Positions 25,269-33,069 of a stretch of DNA of 64,000 nucleotides are shown piece by piece (the first letter of the stretch is position 1; each line of letters begins with the position of its first letter). Source of the DNA: Pseudomonas prosekii (lineage in GTDB: Bacteria; Pseudomonadota; Gammaproteobacteria; Pseudomonadales; Pseudomonadaceae); the NCBI RefSeq assembly GCF_900105155.1, contig NZ_LT629762.1, positions 5,465,501-5,529,500 on the forward strand, in the 5' to 3' direction. A program made the position numbers and the translations under genes. The notes below the pieces were generated by a model. It had not been told where the DNA came from and did no database searches. It was given only the letters and a program-made list of their open reading frames with translations.

Positions 25269-27170
25269 TTACATCTCGACCTGCGTACCCAGCTCTATCA
25301 CCCGATTCAACGGCAACTTGAAGTATTTCAGGTTGCTATTGGCATTCTTCAGCAGAAACGCGAACAGGCCCTCTCGCCAGCGCGCCATACCAATACGCTT
25401 GGTTGGGATCACCGTCTCCCGGCTGAGGAAGTAAGTCGTGCGCATCGCGCTGAAATCCAACTCATTCAAATGACAAAGACTTAAGGCCATGGGTACATCG
25501 GGCTCCTCCATGAATCCGAAGTGGAGACTGACCCGAAAGAACCCTTCGCCATACGCTTCAACCTCAAAACGTCGGTCGGCTGTGACCCGAGGACTGTCTT
25601 CGGACACTACAGTGAGCAATACCACTTGCTCGTGCAGCACTTGGTTGTGCAGCAGATTGTGCAGTAGAGCATGAGGAACAGCATCGGCCCTCGCCGTCAG
25701 AAAAACCGCAGTACCCTGCACCCGATGCGGCGGCTGTGAACGGATACTGCTGATAAACATCGGCAGAGGCAGCGCGGTCTCATCCAACCGCTCGACGATG
25801 ATCTTTCGTCCCCTTTTCCAAGTGGTCATCAAAACAAACAGGCCAATACCGGCGATCACCGGAAACGCACCGCCCTGGAAAATCTTCGGCGCGTTGGCGG
25901 CGAAGTACAGGCTGTCTACCAGTAGAAAACCGAACAGCATCGGAATGGCCAGCCAGCGGGGCGTTTTCCAGAGGAACAGGACAACCGCCGAAGACAGAAT
26001 GGTGGTGATCAACATGGTGCCCGTCACAGCGACCCCATAGGCAGCGGCCAAGGCACTGGACGACTCGAAGCCGATCACCAGCAGAACAACACCGACCATC
26101 AACGCCCAGTTAACCGTACCGATATAAATCTGCCCCTGTTCCTGGCTGGAGGTGTGCTGGATGAACATCCGAGGGACGTAACCAAGCTGGATTGCCTGGC
26201 GCGTCAGGGAGAAAGCACCAGAGATTACTGCTTGAGAAGCGATGATGGTCGCAAGTGTGGACAGTGCGACCATCGGCAGCAATGCCCAGCTCGGCGCGAG
26301 CAGATAGAACGGATTGCGCACCGCCTCCGGGTTCTCCAGGATGAGGGCGCCTTGTCCAAAATAATTGAGCACCAGCCCCGGCAACACAAGAATGAACCAA
26401 GCACGGGAAATCGGTTTGCGACCAAAGTGGCCCATGTCCGCATACAGCGCTTCAGCACCGGTCAATGCCAACACGACGGCACCCAAAATTGCTACACCCA
26501 TTCCCGGATGAACGACGAAGAACTGCACTGCCCAAGCAGGGTTAAGCGCTTGCAACACTTCGGGCCGCTGCAAAATGCCGTAGATTCCGAGCACGCCCAA
26601 CACCACGAACCACAGCACCATAACCGGGCCAAACAGGGTGCCGATTCGAGCCGTGCCATGTTTCTGTATCAGGAACAGCGCCACCAGCACGATCACTGAC
26701 AAGGGCACCACCCAGTGCTCTATTCCGTCAAACGCTAGCTGTAACCCCTCAACTGCCGATAGCACTGAAATAGCTGGGGTGATCATGCTGTCCCCGTAAA
26801 AAAGTGCCGCGCCGAACAGACCGAGCAGAACCAGTACCTTGCTCATGTGCGGATAGGGTGCTGCGGCGCGGCGGGCTAACGCCGTCAACGCCATGATGCC
26901 GCCTTCACCCTGATTGTTGGCACGCAGAATAAACAGCACGTATTTGATCGAGACGACCCAAATCAGTGACCAAAAGATCAACGATAGAATGCCTAACACT
27001 CCGTCGTGATTTACCTGAACTCCATAGTGGCCGGAAAATACTTCTTTCAGTGTGTAAAGGGGGCTGGTGCCAATATCCCCGTAAACCACGCCGACAGCGG
27101 CGACAAGCAAGCCCACTCCTGACGTTTTGGATTGGGAATCTGCATGGGTACTGGTCACTGTTTCGCTCAA
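25269..27170 (-). CDS. kup: low-affinity potassium transporter Kup
   Basis: A 633-residue K+/H+ symporter of the inner membrane. The family opening [19 protein letters not shown] is at about 27-45, and some twelve membrane helices follow, with GEGGIMAL and [21 protein letters not shown] in the transport core. A C-terminal cytosolic domain of about 150 residues starts near 480. The start codon appears to be TTG at 27170; no ATG fits. It stands alone, flanked by copies of the GGCCAAAAG repeat, which suggests that this is an acquired or relocated copy, though that is inference. Confidence 0.95.
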   Translation of the reverse strand: MSETVTSTHADSQSKTSGVGLLVAAVGVVYGDIGTSPLYTLKEVFSGHYGVQVNHDGVLGILSLIFWSLIWVVSIKYVLFILRANNQGEGGIMALTALARRAAAPYPHMSKVLVLLGLFGAALFYGDSMITPAISVLSAVEGLQLAFDGIEHWVVPLSVIVLVALFLIQKHGTARIGTLFGPVMVLWFVVLGVLGIYGILQRPEVLQALNPAWAVQFFVVHPGMGVAILGAVVLALTGAEALYADMGHFGRKPISRAWFILVLPGLVLNYFGQGALILENPEAVRNPFYLLAPSWALLPMVALSTLATIIASQAVISGAFSLTRQAIQLGYVPRMFIQHTSSQEQGQIYIGTVNWALMVGVVLLVIGFESSSALAAAYGVAVTGTMLITTILSSAVVLFLWKTPRWLAIPMLFGFLLVDSLYFAANAPKIFQGGAFPVIAGIGLFVLMTTWKRGRKIIVERLDETALPLPMFISSIRSQPPHRVQGTAVFLTARADAVPHALLHNLLHNQVLHEQVVLLTVVSEDSPRVTADRRFEVEAYGEGFFRVSLHFGFMEEPDVPMALSLCHLNELDFSAMRTTYFLSRETVIPTKRIGMARWREGLFAFLLKNANSNLKYFKLPLNRVIELGTQVEM

Positions 27171-27565
27171 GGGTCGCGTCTCTCAAATTACGGTGGAGAA
27201 AGTGCACGCCATCCTTGGGCAATACGATTTGCTGGGGCCATAAAAAATGATTGGCACATGGACCATCTAAAAAATCGCGGCCAGTATCGTTGCGGGTAAA
27301 AACACCTACTGTAAAAAAACCGTAAAAATTTGGATGAGTGATGTCACATTTCACAAGTGATTCAAACGTCTGTTTTGGGCGGGACCGCGTGTTGCCCCTT
27401 TATCCTGACGTCATGAGTTCTTGCAATGGATCGATTGCAGCTCTTCGCAACAGGTAGAAATCGGCCAAAAACGGACGTTCATGATGGTGCCCGATTGGGC
27501 TTTTTTTGATCGCAAGTGAGCACGGTATTTCGGCGTGAACTCAGGTGGCCGAGACTGCCATTCAA
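27171..27565. other. non-coding stretch upstream of kup
   Basis: It should contain the kup promoter; I cannot place it with confidence. It includes one GGCCAAAAG copy at 27460. No gene is seen. Confidence 0.5.
27460..27482. repeat. GGCCAAAAG repeat, copy 3 (single arm)
   Basis: ATCGGCCAAAAACGGACGTT then CAT: the right-arm form of the repeat. Confidence 0.65.
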
Positions 27566-28102
27566 CTATTCGAGGCAGATTTCAGGTGGCGCGGGCAAGC
27601 TATCCAGAAATGCGCCAATCTGTCGCTTGCATCGTAACTGCACCGTCGGGATCTGCGGGCCAATGGCCTGACGCACCGCCTCGATACCAGGGCGATAGCC
27701 ACGATCGAAATTCCATACGAAGTTCAGGAAGGTCAGGAACGCCCGGTCAAGCTTCTCTGTACAACCTGCAGGAAGGTCTGCGCGAGGTCGATTCAATATG
27801 CTGCGCAAGATCACCCGGGTGAAGCAGGTGAGCCGCGGCGTATCGAGCCAAATGATCAGGTCGGCACGAGGCAGGCGCAGGTCGAATGTGCGCCGGGCAT
27901 AGTTGCCTTCACAGATCCAGACATCCGCTGAGATTGCTTCGCTGACGCGTGCGCGAAACTGCTCGGCGTCTGGCTCAATCCAGCCGGGTTCCCAAAACAG
28001 GGTGTCCAGATGCACCACGGGTAAACCGAGACGCTTGCCCAAGGCTCGGGCAAGGGTAGATTTACCGCTACCGGCATTGCCAAGAATTACAATCCGTTGC
28101 AT
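27566..28102 (-). CDS. P-loop kinase-like protein (topology-modulation/adenylate kinase type)
   Basis: A 178-residue small ATPase with a complete Walker A GNAGSGKST at 8-16. It continues with the LARALGKRLGLPVVHLDTLFWEPGW segment typical of the FlaR/topology-modulation group, DVWICEGNYARRTFDLRLPRADLIIWLD, and an arginine-rich lid. It probably phosphorylates a small substrate, unknown. It resembles the gene at 18801 but keeps the catalytic lysine. It is solitary, with repeats on both sides. Confidence 0.88.
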   Translation of the reverse strand: MQRIVILGNAGSGKSTLARALGKRLGLPVVHLDTLFWEPGWIEPDAEQFRARVSEAISADVWICEGNYARRTFDLRLPRADLIIWLDTPRLTCFTRVILRSILNRPRADLPAGCTEKLDRAFLTFLNFVWNFDRGYRPGIEAVRQAIGPQIPTVQLRCKRQIGAFLDSLPAPPEICLE

Positions 28103-28250
28103 GGGGACTTCCTGTCGAAAAAAAAGCCGGCAATTGTGCGGGTTTTGGAGCGTCAGTTACAGACTGATAGACAACCGCGCCACAGACATGAGTTTTTTGT
28201 TGGTTGTTTTGCTATTTGCAGGCTGGAGCAACATGTCGCCGTCATTAAGC

Positions 28251-28280
28251 GGCTGTTTCCGGCCAAGAGCGGACGTTCAG
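28251..28280. repeat. GGCCAAAAG repeat, copy 4 (single arm)
   Basis: GGCTGTTTCCGGCCAAGAGC then GGACGTTCAG; the right-arm form. Confidence 0.65.
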
Positions 28281-28356
28281 CTTCTACAAAATCAGCGACG
28301 GTTCAAACATCCGCTCCTGCCCTTTAGCTAGCCAAGGCTTTGATATAACTCGAATT

Positions 28357-28791
28357 TCAGTTCGCAGCCCAAGACATTTCGATATGTGTGGTTGTTTCGC
28401 CAGTCCGGCGAAAGCCCAGACTTTCATAGAGCCTTTGTGCCAATGTGTTCGTTCGGAAAACGCCCAATTGCACGGGTACATTTCGGGCAGCCGCGTTCAG
28501 CTGGAGTTTCTTTAGAATGCGGGTGCCAATGCCCTTGCGTTGAAACTCCTGTGAAACAGCGATGTTCTGAACATAGATCCGATCTTCCTGGTCCAGGATC
28601 TGAACGTATCCAACAATCTGGCCATCGGCTTCAATAACTGAAGTGGCTGCGCACGCGAACTCCGCTGCAAAATGTGAGAGTTGCCAACTTTCATTCCAGC
28701 CCCATATTTTCTCGATGTGACTGTGGAAGACTGTTCGATGCAAGTCAAAGAGGGCTGCTCGATCAGAATCAGTTGCGGGGCGTAAAGTCAT
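28357..28791 (-). CDS. GNAT-family N-acetyltransferase
   Basis: A 144-residue acetyltransferase with the fold's N-terminal LRPATDSDRAALFDLHRTVF, the central strand QIVGYVQILDQ, the CoA-binding IAVSQEFQRKGIGTRILKKL (QRKGIG), and NTLAQRLYESLGFRRTGETT at the end. The pattern is that of amino-acid or antibiotic-type acetyltransferases, but the substrate is unknown. ATG at 28791; ribosome binding site weak. It lies alone in the accessory stretch. Confidence 0.9.
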   Translation of the reverse strand: MTLRPATDSDRAALFDLHRTVFHSHIEKIWGWNESWQLSHFAAEFACAATSVIEADGQIVGYVQILDQEDRIYVQNIAVSQEFQRKGIGTRILKKLQLNAAARNVPVQLGVFRTNTLAQRLYESLGFRRTGETTTHIEMSWAAN

Positions 28792-29156
28792 AATCGCTTT
28801 CTCGATCTCTACTAACGCATTTTCTCAGGTGCTGCTCTACATCGGCATGACCTTGATTTGTGCATTTTAAATTTGGCGAGGCTAGCGCCTGCAAAAGTAA
28901 ACAGCAATCCCGACCAGTACAATCCGCGACATCTGGCTGCTCTTGGACGTTTTCTGCCCGTGGCGACCGGCTGAAAACGGCCCGACTCTGCCGTTGGCAT
29001 AGGCAGAAAACGCCCCATTGCAGTCATTCACCTCAAACCTCTGTCCAGCGTGTTTCTGAAACGAGCCGACGCTAGGTAATTAACAGTTCGCGAAGGTGAT
29101 GGTGGGGTATATTCAGGTGATACGTCACTTAAAAATATATTAGGTAGAGACAGATC
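28792..29156. other. non-coding stretch
   Basis: No gene. About 28953-29034 there are badly decayed pieces that recall the GGCCAAAAG repeat (TGCAGTCATTCACC at its end). The part just before 29157 is AT-rich and should contain the promoter of the next gene. Confidence 0.45.
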
Positions 29157-29732
29157 ATGGCGGTGACACGGCGATTAGGTCTGGGTGTTTTTTTGGCTTT
29201 AGGCTTGGTTCCATTGTTTCATTTACTTTCTCCAGAGACGGCTTCACCGGTTGTCGCGGTGGATGGACGATGTGACGCCGCAAGTTTTCAAATTACATTG
29301 CCCTCATCAGTATGCACGTGGATAAAGCGTACTAAATCCAGTGTTGTTACATTCGGTGTTGAGCTGAAAGGTATGCGAATAGTCCAGCCGGACATAGTCA
29401 GAGGTTCTCATATGATTGTGCGAATAAGACCTGTCGAAACTCCGATTCCTCGGGGGCAAACAGCGCTAAAAGGGCTAGAGCCCACGTCTGTGACGGCAGG
29501 CAGAAGCGAATACAAGTTTCGAGGTCAGACCGTTTACCTGCTTCAGGGCATTGACGGAACGTCCGTTTACGTCAGTAGGGGGCTGACGACTTTTGAAGCC
29601 GACCGCCTCTACGGAAAAACGATTGAAGTGCTTTACCAGTATGATCGCCAACGCGATGACTTTGAGGCGCTGGATACTCAACTAGTTGAGCTTTTGAAGC
29701 GGGTAGATCTTCAGCAAAAGCCTTCTATGTGA
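29157..29732 (+). CDS. unknown exported or membrane-anchored protein
   Basis: A 191-residue protein that I do not recognise. The N-terminus (MAVTRRLGLGVFLALGLVPL) is a signal peptide or single anchor; the rest is mostly beta-strand-like with two cysteines (GRCDAA and SSVCTW) that could form a disulfide. The segment TALKGLEPTSVTAGRSEYKF and the C-terminal helix DFEALDTQLVELLKRVDL are distinctive. Codon use is more AT-rich than in the flanking chromosome. AGGTAGAG lies upstream of the ATG. It is surrounded by repeats and has no obvious partner. Confidence 0.7.
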   Translation: MAVTRRLGLGVFLALGLVPLFHLLSPETASPVVAVDGRCDAASFQITLPSSVCTWIKRTKSSVVTFGVELKGMRIVQPDIVRGSHMIVRIRPVETPIPRGQTALKGLEPTSVTAGRSEYKFRGQTVYLLQGIDGTSVYVSRGLTTFEADRLYGKTIEVLYQYDRQRDDFEALDTQLVELLKRVDLQQKPSM

Positions 29733-29783
29733 TGTGAACAACTTGCTAAAGAATTTCTTTGGCATGCCACCATTTTGTTATTT

Positions 29784-29829
29784 GAACGTCCGCTCTTGGC
29801 CGATTGCTGCCTGCCGTGGGGCAGCAGCC
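29784..29829. repeat. GGCCAAAAG repeat, copy 5
   Basis: GAACGTCCGCTCTTGGCCGA (left arm) then TTGCTGCCTGCC and a partial return GGGGCAGCAGCC. Confidence 0.65.
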
Positions 29830-29880
29830 ACGTAGAGCGGACAGATCGACTCAGAACTTGAGTCGATCTATCAATGCCGG

Positions 29881-30399
29881 TTAGAAACGCCAGTTCTCAG
29901 CGTGAACGACATGACAGAATGGGCCCGCCAGGGTTGCATTGTGATGAGCGACGATACTTTCAGCCTTCAATGCGGGAGTGTCGGTGCAGGTATGACCATC
30001 GGCGATCAGCACTGCATCGAATCCAAGATCTCGTGCGGCGCGGCAGGTGCTATCGACACAATACTGGGTCTTCATTCCGGCAATAACCACGCCTTGAGAA
30101 CCACAAGCCTTTAGTCGATCGGCCAGGTCAGTCATGGCGAAAGCGTTAGGTCGGCTTTTTGTGAAAATCACTTCATCGCCTTGCAGCGACAGTTCCTGCA
30201 CCAACTGCGTCAACGGGCTTCCAGGTTCGATAGGCGAGCCGGGCGGACCGACGTGGCGAGCAAGAAAAATTGGCGCGCTGGCCATGCGGGCTTTATTCAA
30301 CAGACTATTAAACGTATTCAGCAGCGCCTCACCAGCCCATGGTTTATCCGGGCCATGAAACAATCCAACCTGCATATCGAGAATCAACAGTGCATGCAT
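29881..30399 (-). CDS. cysteine hydrolase, isochorismatase-like family
   Basis: A 172-residue hydrolase with the triad Asp8 (LLILDMQVG), Lys81 (VIFTKSRPNAF) and Cys114 (KTQYCVDSTC). The FTKSRPNAF motif resembles nicotinamidase-like and YrdC-adjacent members that act on small amides. Substrate unknown. It is the third family member in the window and is only distantly similar to the other two. A hairpin followed by T-rich sequence lies 45-74 bp upstream on its strand (30444-30473). It stands alone on the minus strand within the accessory stretch. Confidence 0.9.
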   Translation of the reverse strand: MHALLILDMQVGLFHGPDKPWAGEALLNTFNSLLNKARMASAPIFLARHVGPPGSPIEPGSPLTQLVQELSLQGDEVIFTKSRPNAFAMTDLADRLKACGSQGVVIAGMKTQYCVDSTCRAARDLGFDAVLIADGHTCTDTPALKAESIVAHHNATLAGPFCHVVHAENWRF

Positions 30400-30443
30400 A
30401 GTGCTTTTCCTTGCGTTTGGACCAGCGACACAAGGGCAAAAGA

Positions 30444-30473
30444 AAAGGCCCTATCCATCACTGGCGGGCCTTT
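30444..30473 (-). terminator. terminator-like hairpin upstream of cysteine hydrolase
   Basis: On the minus strand AAAGGCCC ... GGGCCTTTTCTTTT: an 8-bp stem with a long 14-base loop followed by T-rich sequence, ahead of the gene starting at 30399. It could be an attenuator or the end of an upstream transcript. Confidence 0.35.
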
Positions 30474-30646
30474 GAAGTTCGTGCGTTATTGACTCACGAC
30501 GCCTCTCACGACCCGCCTCGGGCGGTCGTGGTAGTGGTGGTCGAGGCAATACGTAGCTGATTCATGAGTGGACAGTATCTGCACGGCGCCTGGTTGGCAA
30601 GGGGACAAGATCTACGCGATGGCTACTTCTTGTATTGCTCGTTGAG

Positions 30647-30704
30647 GTCCACTTCTGGCCGAAAGCCGCCGATCGCCAACGGCAGATATCGGCCAGAAGC
30701 AGAC
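30647..30704. repeat. GGCCAAAAG repeat, copy 6 (full palindrome)
   Basis: Left arm GTCCACTTCTGGCCGAAAGC, centre including CGATCGCC, right arm GGCAGATATCGGCCAGAAGC then AGAC. It is the clearest two-armed copy. Confidence 0.78.
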
Positions 30705-30794
30705 ACTCAAAAAGCGTCCTGAACGATCAGGTTCTCATGTCATGAAATCATCCAGCTGTCATACCATCGGCACATCGACAGAACGGAGGTTGAT

Positions 30795-31868
30795 ATGGGA
30801 AATGGTCAGGGCAAACGAGTCGTTGTCATTGGTGCAGGCATCGTGGGCGCGTCATTGGCGTATCACTTGGCAGGTAAAGGCGCGAATGTCACCTTGGTCG
30901 AGGCTGAAGGTATAGCTTCGGGAGTGACTGGCAGTTCATTCGCTTGGATCAATACCTCACACCCCGAACCTGACCCAATTGCGCAACTGCGCGGTTCTGC
31001 AATCAAGGAGTACCGCCGACTCGAAACGCAGCTGCCTGGTCTGAAAATACGATGGACAGGAGCCTTGTCTTACAGCGTGATGGCGAATGGAGCGCTGCCG
31101 ATCTCAGGTAACCAGACTTCGGCAAACCTAGTGTCTCGATCGCAGATTCTCGACCTTGAACCAAATCTAAAGAACCCTCCTCAGTCTGCTTTATATGCAA
31201 CTGAAGAAGGGGCGCTGGATGCAGTGGCAGTTTCGCATGCGTTAATCGCAGGTGCCGAGGCATATGGGGCGAAAACTCTCACTCAGACGCGAGTGCTCGG
31301 TTTTGTAACCCAGAGTGCAAAGGTGATCGGAGTCGAAACAACAATAGGCATCATCGATGCCGATATTGTCGTATTGGCAGCCGGGACAGGCATCTCGGAG
31401 CTGACAGGCATGCTTGAAGTGTCCCTGCCAATAGAGGCCTCGCCTGCCATTTTCATCCGTTACAAGTCACAACCCAACCTCGTGCACACCCTCATCTCCA
31501 GCCTTGAAATGGAAGTGAGGCAAAGTTCGGATGGTGCGTTGCTGGCGGCAGAAGATTACTTGGACGACGCCATGGAAAATCAGCCGGCAGCGATAGCGCT
31601 TCGAACTGCCAAGACAATCCAGAACGAACTCCATGGTGTTGTTTCCATAGATCTGGAATGGGCTTGTGTCGGACTTAGGCCCATGCCTGCCGATGGCATC
31701 CCCGTCATCGGTTATCTACCAAAAGTGGGCGGCGTTTATGTTTGTGCAATGCACCCTGGAATTACTTTGGCGGCGGTAGTGGGACGCCTGGCCAGCGAGG
31801 AGATCATTGATGACAAACCGTCCAGTGCCCTTTGCCCATGCCGGCCCGATCGATTCTTCCAAGCGTAA
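30795..31868 (+). CDS. FAD-dependent oxidoreductase, D-amino-acid oxidase/glycine oxidase type
   Basis: A 357-residue flavoenzyme of the DAO superfamily. The Rossmann dinucleotide motif VVVIGAGIVGASLAYHLA is near residues 8-25, SFAWINTSHPEPDP is an FAD/substrate region, and the C-terminal GVYVCAMHPGITLAAVVGRL closes the FAD site. Members oxidise amines (glycine, sarcosine, D-amino acids) to imines with release of hydrogen peroxide or electron transfer. The substrate is unknown. It is solitary in the accessory stretch, with single repeats on each side. Confidence 0.9.
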   Translation: MGNGQGKRVVVIGAGIVGASLAYHLAGKGANVTLVEAEGIASGVTGSSFAWINTSHPEPDPIAQLRGSAIKEYRRLETQLPGLKIRWTGALSYSVMANGALPISGNQTSANLVSRSQILDLEPNLKNPPQSALYATEEGALDAVAVSHALIAGAEAYGAKTLTQTRVLGFVTQSAKVIGVETTIGIIDADIVVLAAGTGISELTGMLEVSLPIEASPAIFIRYKSQPNLVHTLISSLEMEVRQSSDGALLAAEDYLDDAMENQPAAIALRTAKTIQNELHGVVSIDLEWACVGLRPMPADGIPVIGYLPKVGGVYVCAMHPGITLAAVVGRLASEEIIDDKPSSALCPCRPDRFFQA

Positions 31869-31889
31869 GGGATCCTCTTGTGAGAAGGC

Positions 31890-31911
31890 AATCGGCCAGA
31901 AGCTGACGTTC
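31890..31911. repeat. GGCCAAAAG repeat, copy 7 (single arm)
   Basis: AATCGGCCAGAAGCTGACGT then TC; the right-arm form. Confidence 0.6.
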
Positions 31912-31948
31912 TGATGTCTCATGGAAAACCGGCAAGGAGAAAGGGCCA

Positions 31949-32134
31949 ATGGACTTCATTATCGATTTGATAGCTCATCGAATTGGCGTGTTTGTGTTGG
32001 GCTTGCTGAGTGGCGGACGTTTCAAGGGAGAGAGTGGTTTTGCCTGGGGCTGGGCAGTTGTCGTCGGAGGCCTGATTCTGCTATCTCCATTCGCAGCATT
32101 CATAGCTGTGCTCATCTATACCAGTGGCCCGTGA
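31949..32134 (+). CDS. small membrane protein
   Basis: A 61-residue protein with two hydrophobic segments (IGVFVLGLLSGG and AVVVGGLILLSPFAAFIAVLI) joined by a short polar loop. An AAGGAG-type site lies just upstream, and the codon pattern looks coding. Family not recognised; probably an inner-membrane protein of unknown role. Confidence 0.7.
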   Translation: MDFIIDLIAHRIGVFVLGLLSGGRFKGESGFAWGWAVVVGGLILLSPFAAFIAVLIYTSGP

Positions 32135-32170
32135 ATTGATGTCTGAAATGGTTCAGAAGCTGCATTTCTG

Positions 32171-32200
32171 GAACGGTAGCTCTTGGCCGAACGCTGCCCG
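32171..32200. repeat. GGCCAAAAG repeat, copy 8 (single arm)
   Basis: GAACGGTAGCTCTTGGCCGA then ACGCTGCCCG; the left-arm form. It is the last copy before core-like genes resume. Confidence 0.6.
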
Positions 32201-32315
32201 CCGCGAAAACATTTCAGTACATGCCTTACGGCTCCCAATAGTTCGGCCTGCGCGATTGCAACGGCTACTACTTGGCACTCACCCAAATATCAGCAGGCAA
32301 TAACCGCCTCAGCAC

Positions 32316-32489
32316 TCAACCTTCATCAGAACCAGAAACCCCAGCCCCCTGGTTCGCCTCAGCCTCAGCTTCCAACTTCGCCCGATCCGCCTTACTCACG
32401 TATTTATCTTTGTTCACCGGCGCCAATTTGGAGCTGGCCTTCTTCGCGTGAGCCTTCAACAGTTGCTGAATTTTCTTTCGACGGTTCAT
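32316..32489 (-). CDS. DUF2986-family small basic protein
   Basis: A 57-residue, strongly basic protein beginning MNRRKKIQQLLKAHAKKASS, with the KYVSKADRAKLEAEAEA segment that I recognise as DUF2986. Function unknown; the charge suggests nucleic-acid or ribosome contact, which is inference. The ATG at 32489 is preferred to an in-frame GTG three codons earlier. It faces away from the GFA gene, 166 bp between start codons. Confidence 0.85.
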   Translation of the reverse strand: MNRRKKIQQLLKAHAKKASSKLAPVNKDKYVSKADRAKLEAEAEANQGAGVSGSDEG

Positions 32490-32566
32490 GATTTTCACCC
32501 AAGCTTGTAATTGCGCGAATGATATCAGCTCGACTCACAGCAGCAGATCCCCCCATTCGCCTCACG

Positions 32567-32615
32567 CGCAGCCAATCCCAGCCAACCTCAGCCAACCCCA
32601 GCCAATCACTGCTAC
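32567..32615 (+). repeat. short CAGCCAA tandem repeats
   Basis: At least four units of CAGCCAAYCC or close variants in about 45 bp, in the region between the divergent DUF2986 and GFA genes. Confidence 0.6.
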
Positions 32616-32655
32616 TTTTAATCAGTCCCCTACACCTGATCAAAAGGAGCCCCGC

Positions 32656-33048
32656 ATGGACCGATTTACCGGTGGTTGCCTCTGCGGCGATGTGCGATTC
32701 GAGGCGACGGGCCGCCCGTATCGAGTCGGCCTCTGCCATTGTCTGGACTGCCGCAAGTACCACGGCGCGCTGTTTCACGCGTCGGCGATTTTTCCGCAGG
32801 AGGCGGTGACGATTGAGGGTGAGACGCGTGATTACGCCGGGCGGTGTTTCTGTCCGCGTTGCGGCTCGTCGGTGTTCAATCGCAGCGGTGACGAAGTCGA
32901 AGTGAACCTCGGTGCGCTGGATGCGCCGGATCAGTTGCAGCCCACTTACGAAAGTTGGACGGTGCGCCGCGAGTCGTGGCTGCCGGCGTTTGCGCTCGGC
33001 AGGCATTACGTGGGCGACCGTGAAGGGCGAGGGCGCTCGGAGGATTGA
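32656..33048 (+). CDS. GFA-family zinc-binding protein
   Basis: A 130-residue protein of the glutathione-dependent formaldehyde-activating (GFA/Mss4-like) family. The zinc-binding cysteines are all present: Cys8 and Cys10 (GGCLCGDV), Cys27, Cys29 and Cys32 (LCHCLDCR), and Cys64, Cys66 and Cys69 (RCFCPRCG). Most family members are unassigned, and few truly act on S-hydroxymethylglutathione. AAAGGAG upstream selects the ATG at 32656 over the longer frame. Short tandem repeats lie just upstream. Confidence 0.92.
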   Translation: MDRFTGGCLCGDVRFEATGRPYRVGLCHCLDCRKYHGALFHASAIFPQEAVTIEGETRDYAGRCFCPRCGSSVFNRSGDEVEVNLGALDAPDQLQPTYESWTVRRESWLPAFALGRHYVGDREGRGRSED

Positions 33049-33069
33049 GTCGAGCGCCCGTTGCGCGGA

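Larger units (their letters stand above)
30400..30794. other. non-coding stretch with hairpins
   Basis: No gene. It holds a terminator-like hairpin (30444-30473), an imperfect hairpin CACGACCCGCC/GGCGGTCGTG at 30507-30531, and a full GGCCAAAAG palindrome (30647). Confidence 0.5.

Noticed and set aside
25021..25434. 137-residue frame between the chemoreceptor and kup
   Set aside because: It crosses the GGGGACAG and GGCCAAAAG repeats and the end of kup on the other strand; no coherent protein.
28953..29034. Ninth copy of the GGCCAAAAG repeat
   Set aside because: Only fragments such as GGCAGAAAACGCCCC and TGCAGTCATTC remain; too decayed to count.
22494..32200. Chromosomal integron (attC array) explanation for the repeats
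   Set aside because: Single genes alternate with palindromes, but the repeats lack attC core sites (RYYYAAC/GTTRRRY) in the right places, genes face both ways, and there is no integrase.
32183..32491. 102-residue plus-strand frame
   Set aside because: It is the antisense shadow of the DUF2986 gene; the proline/serine-rich product is not protein-like.
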